Below, in pieces: positions 1 to 5,976 of a DNA stretch of 7,200 nucleotides (positions within the stretch are counted from its first letter, which is position 1; each line of letters starts with the position of its first letter). This DNA comes from Gammaproteobacteria bacterium. GTDB lineage: Bacteria > Pseudomonadota > Gammaproteobacteria > Pseudomonadales > Halieaceae. Position numbers and translations under genes: made by a program. A model generated the notes under the pieces. The model had not been told where the DNA came from. It ran no database searches and was given only the letters and a program-made list of their open reading frames with translations. The stretch lies in assembly GCA_029859085.1 (NCBI GenBank), contig JAOUDU010000133.1, positions 1-7,200 of the forward strand, read 5' to 3'.

Positions 1-134
1 TGGTGGCGCACGACGAGGGCCTCCCGGTCCGGGAATTGCGCCGCGGTCCTGTCGAAGGCCTGGCCGATGGTTTCGTTCAACAGCGGTTCGCTGGTTGAGC
101 CGGCTGCCTGACTGTGGGTCAGTTGTCTGGTCAT
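1..134 (-). CDS. AMP-forming acyl-CoA synthetase, N-terminal fragment (cut by window edge)
   Basis: Only the first 44 codons are inside the window. They begin at the ATG complementary to 132-134 and run off the left edge. The peptide starts MTRQLTHSQAAGSTSEPLLN and continues with TIGQAFDRTAAQFPDREALV. The pattern TIGQ-aromatic-DRTA-x-x-FPDREALVV is the usual opening of fatty-acyl-CoA and related AMP-binding synthetases (ANL superfamily), which adenylate a carboxylic acid and transfer it to CoA. None of the catalytic motifs are visible, so substrate class cannot be judged. A good Shine-Dalgarno AGGA (complement of 140-143) sits 5 nt before the ATG. It follows another acyl-CoA synthetase on the same strand after 66 bp, probably in one operon, although the gap holds two hairpins that could reduce read-through. 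The family call rests on a short N-terminus and is therefore moderate. Confidence 0.72.
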   Translation of the reverse strand, partial: MTRQLTHSQAAGSTSEPLLNETIGQAFDRTAAQFPDREALVVRH

Positions 135-154
135 TATTTTCCTGCCGTCGCATC

Positions 155-175
155 GCGGGTTAAAACCCGCCCTAC
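155..175 (-). repeat. REP-like GTAG-headed palindrome
   Basis: Read on the minus strand, GTAG (175-172) is followed by one G and then a perfect 7-bp inverted repeat, GCGGGTT and AACCCGC (170-164 and 161-155), with a 2-nt TT centre. A GTAG tetranucleotide in front of a GC-rich stem-loop is the known signature of REP elements mobilised by RAYT (Y1) transposases. No RAYT gene is in the window. It lies between two co-directional genes, the normal place for such repeats. Membership in a genome-wide family is inferred from form alone. Confidence 0.55.
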
Positions 176-197
176 ATGGGGCAGCGACGCTGCCCAT
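176..197. repeat. Second perfect palindrome beside the REP-like element
   Basis: GGGCAGCG (179-186) and CGCTGCCC (188-195) are perfect 8-bp arms around a single A at 187. Flanking AT pairs (176-177 with 196-197) extend the symmetry if G178 is bulged. It touches the GTAG-headed palindrome and begins 3 bp beyond the stop codon of the acyl-CoA synthetase (201-203). Together they form a two-hairpin cassette like paired REP/BIME units. No T-tract follows on the minus strand, so it does not look like a classical intrinsic terminator. It could slow RNase or RNA polymerase between the two synthetase genes. Confidence 0.55.
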
Positions 198-200
198 ACA

Positions 201-1820
201 TTATTTTGCCTGCCACTCACTCTCGCGCAACTCCACCCGCCGGATCTTGCCGCTGACGGTCTTGGGCAATTCCTCGACAAACTCGATCCGGCGCGGGTAC
301 TTGTAGGGCGCGGTCACCGCTTTGACGTGCTCCTGCAAGGTCTTTACCAGCGCATCCCCCGGCTCAAAGCCCGGCGCTACCACCACGAAGGCCTTGACCA
401 CTTCCCCGCGCTGCTCATCCGGGCTGGACACCACGGCAGACTCCGCGACCGCCGGGTGCTCTATCAACGCACTTTCCACCTCGAAGGGGCCGATGCGATA
501 TCCGGCCGAGAGAATCACGTCGTCGGCGCGGCTGACAAACCAGTAGTAGCCATCCTCATCCACCCGGGCCCGGTCACCGGTGATATACCAGTCGCCACGG
601 AAGGTCTGGGCGGTCTTGTCGGCTTCGCCCTTGTAACCCAGGAACAGTCCCTGGGGAGGATCAGGCTTGACCCGCACGGCGAGATCGCCCTCAACTCCAG
701 CCGGCAATATATCGCCGCGCTCATCCACCACCCGCAGGTCGATCCCCGGGGCGGGCTTGCCCATGGAACCGAACCGGGTTTCCATGCCTGGGTAATTGCC
801 GCACAACAGCACCGTCTCGGTCTGGCCGTAGCCGTCCCTGATCGTAATGCCCGTGGCCCGCTTCCAGGTCTGGATGATCTCCGGGTTCAGCGGTTCGCCG
901 GCTCCCACACAGTGGCGCAGCGCCGGAAAGCGAAACCGGCCCAGGTCCTGCTGCACGAACATGCGGTAGATCGTCGGCGCGCCGCAGAAAGTAGTCACGG
1001 GGTATTGCTGCAGCAATTGCAGGGTACGCGCGGGACTGAAGCCCTGGGTGTGGTGCAGGAACAGGGCCGCACCCTGGTACCAGGGCCCGAAGTAACTGCT
1101 CCAGGCCGCCTTGGCCCAGCCGGTGTCGGAACAGTTCCAGTGCAGGTCATCCGGGGTGAGGTCCAGCCAGTACTTGCCTGTGGTCTGGTGCGCCAGGCCA
1201 TAGCTGTGCGCGTGCAGGCACATCTTCGGGTAGCCCGTGGTACCGGAGGTAAAGTAGCACATGGCCGGGTCCGACGCGGCGCTGTCCACCGTGTCGAATT
1301 CCGGGGGATGCTTTGCACCGGCCTCGCGATAATCGAGCCAGCCGTCGCGGGCGCCATCCACCAATACACGTACTTTCAGGGTCGGGCACCGGGAAAGGAC
1401 CTGGTCGACCTTGGCGGCATTGGCAGTGTCGGTGACGATACAGGTGGCCTTCGCGGCATTGACCCGGTAGGCAATATCCTGCGCCGAGAGCTGGGTGGTA
1501 CCGGGGCTGATCACCGCCCCCATGCGCAGGGACGCGGTAAACACCTCCCACCAGGCGATCTGGCGGCCGAGCATCATTACGATGTAATCGCCCGCCTGCA
1601 CGCCCGCACCCTGCAGCAGGTTGGCTGCGCGACAGGAGGCGGCGGCGATATCGGCGAAGCTGCGACGCTCCTCCCCGCCGTGATCGTCCACCCACAACAG
1701 CGCCGGTTTGTCCGGATCCAGGCCGGCCCAGCGATCCACCACGTCCCGGGCGAAGTTGAAACGCTCGGGACGTGGCCACTGGAAGCTATCGTAATTATCC
1801 TGATAGTTACGCTCAGCCAT
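201..1820 (-). CDS. Medium-chain (ACSM-type) acyl-CoA synthetase, AMP-forming
   Basis: This enzyme should activate a carboxylic acid with ATP to an acyl-adenylate and then to acyl-CoA in the cytoplasm. All ANL-superfamily signatures are present in the 539-residue product. They are the P-loop-like TSGTTGYPK (residues 191-199), the core DGYGQTE (329-335), the ATP-ribose YITGD (412-416), and the C-terminal SGK with the adenylation lysine near residue 525. The hinge stretch SRADDVILSAGYRIGP and the following FEVESALIEHPAV match the ACSM (medium-chain/benzoate/xenobiotic acyl-CoA synthetase) branch, and the full length is normal for it. An in-frame TTG at 1841-1839 would add seven residues. I prefer the ATG at 1820-1818 because a GGGAG (complement of 1831-1835) lies 10 nt before it. 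The gene sits 36 bp downstream of the TonB-dependent receptor and upstream of a second synthetase, so it is probably translated from one polycistronic message. Exact substrate (medium-chain, aryl-alkanoic or branched acid) is not readable from sequence. Confidence 0.93.
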   Translation of the reverse strand: MAERNYQDNYDSFQWPRPERFNFARDVVDRWAGLDPDKPALLWVDDHGGEERRSFADIAAASCRAANLLQGAGVQAGDYIVMMLGRQIAWWEVFTASLRMGAVISPGTTQLSAQDIAYRVNAAKATCIVTDTANAAKVDQVLSRCPTLKVRVLVDGARDGWLDYREAGAKHPPEFDTVDSAASDPAMCYFTSGTTGYPKMCLHAHSYGLAHQTTGKYWLDLTPDDLHWNCSDTGWAKAAWSSYFGPWYQGAALFLHHTQGFSPARTLQLLQQYPVTTFCGAPTIYRMFVQQDLGRFRFPALRHCVGAGEPLNPEIIQTWKRATGITIRDGYGQTETVLLCGNYPGMETRFGSMGKPAPGIDLRVVDERGDILPAGVEGDLAVRVKPDPPQGLFLGYKGEADKTAQTFRGDWYITGDRARVDEDGYYWFVSRADDVILSAGYRIGPFEVESALIEHPAVAESAVVSSPDEQRGEVVKAFVVVAPGFEPGDALVKTLQEHVKAVTAPYKYPRRIEFVEELPKTVSGKIRRVELRESEWQAK

Positions 1821-1856
1821 GGGCTGTTCGCTCCCGGTCAACCGATGGCTGCCCTA

Positions 1857-4088
1857 TCAGCCCCCGAAACTGTACTGGAGGGAAACACCCCACCACTGGG
1901 GCTTGCCGTAGTACTGCTCGGTCATACCGAAATTATCCGGTCCCGACAGGTCAAAGGTTTGCACCAGGTATTCCTCGTCCGTTACGTTGTCCACGAACGC
2001 CCTCAGCAGCCATTTCCTGTCCTCGGTGGCATAGCTGACGGACACATTACTCAGGGTATATGAACTAGCTGCGGAGGGCTCAAGCCCGGTCAGGGCAAAT
2101 ACGCGATTGTCCACAAATACCGTGTCACCCTGCACCGCGACATAGCCGCCGAACATGGGCCACTCATAACGGATCATCGCGTTGAGATTCCACTCGGGGG
2201 CCACCACAGAGGGACTGGTACCGCCCCCAGGCAGGTCAACATCGATGTCGTTATAAGCAGCTCCCAGCAGGATATCGAGGCCGTCAATCGGGCTGGTGGT
2301 CAACTCGAGTTCCGCACCCTTGCTTTCAGCATCCGTGTTGACGGTGAAGGTCTGGATTCCGAAGATAAAAAATGCCTGATAGTCCTGGTAATCGTAGTAA
2401 TAGGCGGCGCCATTCAGGCGCGCCAGCCCACCGAACAAGGTCGACTTGAACCCAACCTCATAGGCATAAAGCTTCTCAGGGTCATAAGACATAATCTCAT
2501 CGGTATACTCGTCCCCTGTAAACGCCAGGGGTATGATGGGAGCGTTGTAGCCACCACCGCGTATACCGAGGTTCCAGGTTGTGTATAGCATGAGGTCATC
2601 GTTCAGGGCCCAGTCCAGTCCCGCCCTGCCTGACCACTCTTCGTCCTTGCGACTGTCTTTGTAGTAACCAGCCTCGATATAATTCGCCAGATTTTTCGGG
2701 GAGCCAAAATTGCGACTCTTGGGTGCCAGAAAATCCACGCCATAGTCAGTGTATTCAAAATCCTTCTCGTCAACGATATAGCGTGCGCCCAAAGTCAGGT
2801 TGACCGCGTCTGTCAGGTGATACTCGATCTCGCCGAATCCCGAATAGGAGTCCAGGTTGGACGTATAGGGATTATAGATGCCGGCAATAGCACCGGGTAT
2901 CTCGGAACCACCGGTAAGACTGAATGCATCGGATTGATAGCCGTTGTTATCTTCAATATCCAGGCCCAGGTAGTACAAACCCGCAACCCAGTTGAAGTTG
3001 TCGGTGCTTCCATCCAGCCTGAGTTCCTGGGAAGTCTGCTCAGCATCCGTGGTAAGGAAGAATTGGAAAAACGACACGGGAGAGGCGTCGGTATCCTCTA
3101 TGTAATTGCGCTTGGTCGTGGAGTAGTCGGTAATGGATGTCAGGTTGATATCGCCAAAGGACCACTTCACGGTACCGGTATAGCCGTCAGTTTTGAGATC
3201 ATTAAAACCAGGGGCATCATAACTACCGGAATAAACATCGCCGGTCTTGTCGGTATAACCATCCAGAACCGGGTTGGGGACCCCCGGCGTGAGTTTGCCG
3301 GCTTCAACGGAGGACACGTATTTAAAAAAACCGGTGTCAATATTCTGCTCGCCGTGGCGAAGGTTCAACAGGATCTCGAGGTCCTCCGTGGGAGTAAACA
3401 AAAGCTGGGCTCGGTAGGACTCGTCGTTGGCGTTATTGAGTTTGCCCTCTCCCGGGTAGCGGTTGTTAATATAACCGTCAGCGTTATTCAGAACCGCCGA
3501 GATGCGCGCCGAAACCCAGTCGTTGCCACCACCCACGGCACCTTCTGCCTTGTATTGGTCATAGTCGCCGACGGTTCCCCTTACATAACCTTCAACCTCC
3601 TCGGTTGGCTTCCTGGTGATGTAATGGACCAGGCCACCGGTGGCGTTGCGACCGAACAGGGTGCCCTGTGGGCCCCGCAGGACCTCTACCCGCTCCGTGT
3701 CGTATAACATAAAGCCCGCGCCGGACATCTGGCTGATATAAACCTCGTCTATATACAACGCTACCGGGCTTTCCACGTTGGTTGAGAAATCGTTGGCGAC
3801 AACCCCGCGAACCGCGACGGAATAGTTGGCCTCGCCGTTGGGCTGGATCGTCTGCACACCTGGCGCCATGGCCGTCACCTGCTGGGCATTGGTGAAGCCG
3901 AGCTGGTCCAACTGGTCCCCGGTATACGCGGTGATGGCGATACCCACGTCCTGGATGCTCTGCTCCCGCTTCTGGGCGGTGACCACCGTCTCTTCCAGCA
4001 CCGCGGCACCAGCGCTGACAGCAATAAGGGACAGCGGGGTGGCAAACGTTACGGCAACGGCAACTGCTAGGGGTTTTGACTTGAACAT
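1857..4088 (-). CDS. TonB-dependent outer-membrane receptor
   Basis: This is a 743-residue outer-membrane beta-barrel transporter that should import a large or scarce substrate using energy from TonB-ExbB-ExbD. Residues 1-29 form a signal peptide: basic MFKSK, a hydrophobic core, then small residues VSAGAA before the mature end. A TonB-box-like EETVVTAQKR (32-41) leads into the plug, which carries VAVRGV (91-96) and the diagnostic VEVLRGPQGTLFGRNATGG (134-152). The remainder is a barrel rich in alternating aromatic strands and Asn/Asp/Tyr/Gly loops. It ends with a final strand GVSLQYSFGG, in which the usual terminal aromatic is followed by two glycines. The start ATG at 4088 has a GGAG 10 nt upstream (complement of 4099-4102). 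No SusD partner is adjacent, which argues against a SusC-type glycan system. Linkage to acyl-CoA synthetases suggests an organic carbon substrate rather than a siderophore, but this is inference. Sampled stretches near 2641-2760 are about 45-47 percent GC, lower than neighbouring genes. Confidence 0.95.
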   Translation of the reverse strand: MFKSKPLAVAVAVTFATPLSLIAVSAGAAVLEETVVTAQKREQSIQDVGIAITAYTGDQLDQLGFTNAQQVTAMAPGVQTIQPNGEANYSVAVRGVVANDFSTNVESPVALYIDEVYISQMSGAGFMLYDTERVEVLRGPQGTLFGRNATGGLVHYITRKPTEEVEGYVRGTVGDYDQYKAEGAVGGGNDWVSARISAVLNNADGYINNRYPGEGKLNNANDESYRAQLLFTPTEDLEILLNLRHGEQNIDTGFFKYVSSVEAGKLTPGVPNPVLDGYTDKTGDVYSGSYDAPGFNDLKTDGYTGTVKWSFGDINLTSITDYSTTKRNYIEDTDASPVSFFQFFLTTDAEQTSQELRLDGSTDNFNWVAGLYYLGLDIEDNNGYQSDAFSLTGGSEIPGAIAGIYNPYTSNLDSYSGFGEIEYHLTDAVNLTLGARYIVDEKDFEYTDYGVDFLAPKSRNFGSPKNLANYIEAGYYKDSRKDEEWSGRAGLDWALNDDLMLYTTWNLGIRGGGYNAPIIPLAFTGDEYTDEIMSYDPEKLYAYEVGFKSTLFGGLARLNGAAYYYDYQDYQAFFIFGIQTFTVNTDAESKGAELELTTSPIDGLDILLGAAYNDIDVDLPGGGTSPSVVAPEWNLNAMIRYEWPMFGGYVAVQGDTVFVDNRVFALTGLEPSAASSYTLSNVSVSYATEDRKWLLRAFVDNVTDEEYLVQTFDLSGPDNFGMTEQYYGKPQWWGVSLQYSFGG

Positions 4089-4150
4089 GGGCTGTGTTCT
4101 CCGTGTTTTTTTGATTTATGCGTGGCGGAACAGGACCTGCGACCAAGATC

Positions 4151-4173
4151 TTATCCCAGACCAGCTGGGAAAA
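4151..4173. promoter_or_regulatory. Dyad-symmetric operator candidate near the receptor promoter
   Basis: TCCCAG (4154-4159) and CTGGGA (4165-4170) are perfect 6-bp inverted arms separated by the 5-nt ACCAG. Two more complementary pairs lie outside a single mismatch (TT 4151-4152 with AA 4172-4173). The overall size and symmetry suit a dimeric helix-turn-helix repressor. Its position over the inferred transcription start of the receptor operon supports a regulatory reading. The binding protein is unknown and no regulator gene is in the window. Confidence 0.35.
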
Positions 4174-4203
4174 ATACTAGCCGTTGAACCCTGGAGGCCA
4201 CAA
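4174..4203 (-). promoter_or_regulatory. Candidate promoter for the receptor/synthetase operon
   Basis: On the minus strand TTGTGG (4203-4198) and TAGTAT (4179-4174) are spaced by 18 bp. This resembles a sigma-70 promoter, with 3 of 6 matches to TTGACA and 4 of 6 to TATAAT. Transcription would begin near 4167, giving a leader of about 80 nt before the receptor ATG at 4088. The predicted start point falls inside a dyad (4151-4173). The matches are modest and other -10 candidates (TAAGAT, complement of 4149-4154) exist nearby. Confidence 0.3.
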
Positions 4204-4231
4204 TTGGCCAAAGGGGGCATGGTCTTATACT
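4204..4231 (+). promoter_or_regulatory. Candidate sigma-70 promoter for the aldehyde dehydrogenase gene
   Basis: TTGGCC (4204-4209) and TATACT (4226-4231) are 16 bp apart, matching the sigma-70 consensus at 4 of 6 and 5 of 6 positions. The TATACT hexamer is the best -10 box in the divergent region. Transcription would start near 4238 and leave an untranslated leader of about 160 nt before the ATG at 4397. The -10 box overlaps one arm of the palindrome at 4223-4242, so a protein bound there would block RNA polymerase. Confidence 0.42.
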
Positions 4232-4242
4232 AAAGTATCAGA
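4223..4242. promoter_or_regulatory. Palindromic operator candidate overlapping the plus-strand -10 box
   Basis: ATACT (4227-4231), a 2-nt AA centre and AGTAT (4234-4238) form a perfect 12-bp dyad. After one mismatched pair, TCT (4223-4225) and AGA (4240-4242) continue the symmetry, giving an imperfect 20-bp palindrome. An additional ATACTA half-site occurs at 4174-4179, inside the candidate minus-strand -10 box and 53 bp away, close to five helical turns. A TetR, MarR or GntR family repressor would fit this type of site. The family is not identifiable here. Confidence 0.4.
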
Positions 4243-4384
4243 TGGCGGGCCATAAATAGCCCCGGCCGCTGATGCCTTTGTACAATTTACGTTTTTTGCG
4301 GTTCCTCTATTCTTTTTCGCAACAGCGTTCACGCCGCCGCAATGGCCTGGACCTGCTCGCCAGGCAGCCGATACCAGGCATAAT

Positions 4385-4391
4385 AAGGAGG
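4385..4391 (+). promoter_or_regulatory. Strong Shine-Dalgarno of the aldehyde dehydrogenase
   Basis: AAGGAGG is a full match to the anti-Shine-Dalgarno core and lies 5 nt before the ATG at 4397. It is the strongest ribosome-binding site in the window and fixes the start codon, implying high translation of this gene. Confidence 0.9.
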
Positions 4392-4396
4392 CGAAA

Positions 4397-5905
4397 ATGA
4401 CCGCGGCCATAAATGACCTGAGTGTAATCAGGCCCGCTACCCGTGAGTTACTGGGCCGCGAGCACCGGAACTTTATCGACGGCCAGTGGTGTAACGCCGC
4501 CAGCGGCAAGACCCTGGCGGTATTTGATCCGGCCACAGGCCAACCCATCAGCCGGGTCGCAGACAGCGACGCCACCGATGTCAATCTCGCGGTCGATGCC
4601 GCGCGCAGGGCGTTCGAGCAAGCCGCATGGCAGCGGATGAAACCCGCGCTGCGGGAGCGCCTGCTGCACCGCCTGGCGGACCTGATGGAAGACCATATCC
4701 CTGTCCTGGCCGAGCTCGAGTCTATCGATAACGGCAAGAGCGCCGCAGTCGCGGCGGCGGTAGACCTGCCCTGCGCCGTCGACTGCCTGCGGTTCATGGC
4801 GGGGATGCCGTCCAAGCTCAACGGCAGCACCCTGAAGCCGTCCGTGCCTTTTCTTCCCGATGGCGAGTTGTTCGCCTACGCCAACCCGGTACCGGTCGGG
4901 GTGGTAGGCGCGATTGTGCCCTGGAACTTTCCCACCCTGCTGCTGACCTGGAAAATCGCACCGGCCCTGGCCGCCGGTTGCACCGTGGTGCTCAAGCCCG
5001 CCGAGGAGACCCCGCTGACGGCGCTGTATATCGCCAAGCTGGCGGCCGAAGCCGGCTTCCCCCCCGGTGTCATCAACGTGGTGACCGGTTACGGACACAC
5101 CGCGGGGGCCGCCATTTCCGGCCACCCGGGCATCGACAAGGTCACCTTCACCGGCTCCACCGAGGTGGGCCGGCTTATCCTCCAGGCCGCCACCGGCAAC
5201 CTGAAGAAAGTGACCCTGGAGCTGGGCGGCAAGTCCCCCGCCATAGTGCTGCCCGATGCCGACCTCGATATCGCGATTCCCGGTGCCGCCAGCGGCATCT
5301 TTTTCAATCACGGCCAGGTCTGTACCGCGGGCTCGAGGTTATATGTCCACAGGTCGCGCTTCGACCAGGTGGTCGAGGGCGTCGCCGACATCGCCCGCCA
5401 CATGAAAGTCGGGCCCGGGCTGGACCCGGCAAACGAGATCGGGCCCCTGGTCTCGAAAGTCCAGCAGGAGCGGGTCTGCGCCTATATCGCCTCGGGTCGC
5501 GACTGTGGCGCGGAAATAATCGCCGGTGGCGACAGCCCGGCCGGCGACGGCTTTTTCGTCAACCCGACGGTGTTTATAAATACCCGGCCGGATATGAAAA
5601 TTGTGCGCGAGGAGATCTTCGGGCCGGTGCTGGTGGCAAGCCCCTACGACGACATCGAAGAGGTTATCGCCCGGGCCAACGATACTCCCTACGGGCTGGG
5701 CGCCAGTATCTGGTCCCGGGATGTCTCGATGGTCCACAAAATCGCCCCGCGGATTCGCGCCGGCACCGTGTGGGTCAATTGCCACAATGTCATCGATGCC
5801 GCCCTGCCCTTCGGCGGTTTCAAGGAATCGGGCTGGGGCCGTGAAAACGGCGTCGACGCGGTCAGGGCCTATACCGAAACCCAGACGATTGTTATTTCCC
5901 TGTAG
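4397..5905 (+). CDS. Aldehyde dehydrogenase, phenylacetaldehyde dehydrogenase-like
   Basis: This 502-residue NAD(P)-dependent enzyme should oxidise an aldehyde to the carboxylic acid in the cytoplasm. The ALDH-superfamily fold is complete. It has VPWNFP (174-179) with the oxyanion-hole Asn177, LKPAEETP (199-206) with cofactor-contacting Lys200, FTGSTEVG (251-258), ELGGKSP (275-281) with general-base Glu275, GQVCTAGSR (306-314) with nucleophile Cys309, and EEIFGPV (405-411) with Glu406. The N-terminal FIDGQW and the pairing of GYGHTAGAA with IFFNHGQVCTAGSRLYV resemble phenylacetaldehyde dehydrogenases (FeaB/StyD type) more than betaine-aldehyde or succinate-semialdehyde enzymes, from memory of the family. 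The start is fixed by AAGGAGG 5 nt upstream. The product acid could feed the acyl-CoA synthetases encoded divergently. No alcohol dehydrogenase or amine oxidase that would supply the aldehyde is visible. The enzyme class is certain; substrate is tentative. Confidence 0.95.
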   Translation: MTAAINDLSVIRPATRELLGREHRNFIDGQWCNAASGKTLAVFDPATGQPISRVADSDATDVNLAVDAARRAFEQAAWQRMKPALRERLLHRLADLMEDHIPVLAELESIDNGKSAAVAAAVDLPCAVDCLRFMAGMPSKLNGSTLKPSVPFLPDGELFAYANPVPVGVVGAIVPWNFPTLLLTWKIAPALAAGCTVVLKPAEETPLTALYIAKLAAEAGFPPGVINVVTGYGHTAGAAISGHPGIDKVTFTGSTEVGRLILQAATGNLKKVTLELGGKSPAIVLPDADLDIAIPGAASGIFFNHGQVCTAGSRLYVHRSRFDQVVEGVADIARHMKVGPGLDPANEIGPLVSKVQQERVCAYIASGRDCGAEIIAGGDSPAGDGFFVNPTVFINTRPDMKIVREEIFGPVLVASPYDDIEEVIARANDTPYGLGASIWSRDVSMVHKIAPRIRAGTVWVNCHNVIDAALPFGGFKESGWGRENGVDAVRAYTETQTIVISL

Positions 5906-5906
5906 T

Positions 5907-5941
5907 GCCCGGCTTCCAGGTCCGGGCGGCCATGCCGCCCG
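5907..5941 (+). terminator. Two overlapping hairpins after the dehydrogenase stop (weak terminator or attenuator)
   Basis: GCCCGG (5907-5912) pairs with CCGGGC (5922-5927) across a 9-nt loop. CGGGCGGC (5923-5930) pairs perfectly with GCCGCCCG (5934-5941) across a 3-nt CAT loop. The two stems share 5923-5927, so they exclude each other. The second, all-GC 8-bp stem is followed by only TTT, which makes a poor intrinsic terminator. The first begins directly after a GTAG that includes the stop codon, like the REP-type element near position 175. A degenerate REP repeat is an alternative reading. Confidence 0.4.
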
Positions 5942-5964
5942 TTTCGCCGGCAGCCCAAGTCGAC

Positions 5965-5970
5965 TATGAT
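5965..5970 (+). promoter_or_regulatory. Possible -10 box directly before the FIST gene
   Basis: TATGAT matches the sigma-70 -10 consensus at 5 of 6 positions and ends 6 nt before the ATG at 5977, so initiation would fall on or beside the start codon and give a leaderless message. There is no convincing -35 box: TTTCGC at 5942-5947 has the right 17-bp spacing but few matches. The call depends on one hexamer. Confidence 0.2.
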
Positions 5971-5976
5971 CGCCTG

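Larger units (their letters stand above)
4089..4396. other. Divergent intergenic control region
   Basis: This 308-bp gap lies between two divergently transcribed start codons and carries no supported gene. It is visibly more AT-rich than the flanking genes and holds short A/T tracts, for example around 4106-4117, 4292-4297 and 4313-4317. It contains the candidate promoters and dyads listed separately. Near its right end are a 6-bp-arm stem (4345-4350 with 4360-4365, 9-nt loop) and two copies of CCAGGCA (4360-4366 and 4374-4380) just before the ribosome-binding site of the dehydrogenase. A minus-strand reading frame that crosses 4225-4830 is mostly antisense to that gene and is not credible. 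Confidence 0.8.

Noticed and set aside
303..320. A GTAGGGCG followed by a short palindrome (GCGGT/ACCGC), resembling the REP head at 175-172
   Set aside because: It lies within the conserved APYKYP coding stretch of the synthetase, where codon constraint explains the sequence; the arms are only 5 bp.
1821..1841. TTG start seven codons upstream for the acyl-CoA synthetase
   Set aside because: The ATG at 1820 has a GGGAG 10 nt upstream and begins nearer to the conserved N-terminus; the rare TTG gives no additional family similarity.
114..2063. A 649-codon open frame on the plus strand
   Set aside because: It lies antisense to the ACSM-type synthetase, which carries every family motif. The antisense product shows no recognisable domain, and long antisense frames are common in GC-rich genes.
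2817..3707. A 296-codon plus-strand frame
   Set aside because: It is wholly antisense to the TonB-dependent receptor and shows no family motif.
1857..4088. SusC-type glycan receptor
   Set aside because: No SusD lipoprotein gene is adjacent, and the neighbours are acyl-CoA synthetases rather than glycoside hydrolases.
4225..4830. A minus-strand frame reaching into the divergent intergenic region
   Set aside because: Most of it is antisense to the conserved N-terminal part of the aldehyde dehydrogenase, its composition is Ser/Ala/Arg-rich and low in motif content, and it would overlap the candidate promoter.
4978..5844. A 288-codon plus-strand frame inside the aldehyde dehydrogenase
   Set aside because: It is an out-of-frame reading of the dehydrogenase, very rich in Arg, Gly and Pro, typical of a GC-driven shadow.
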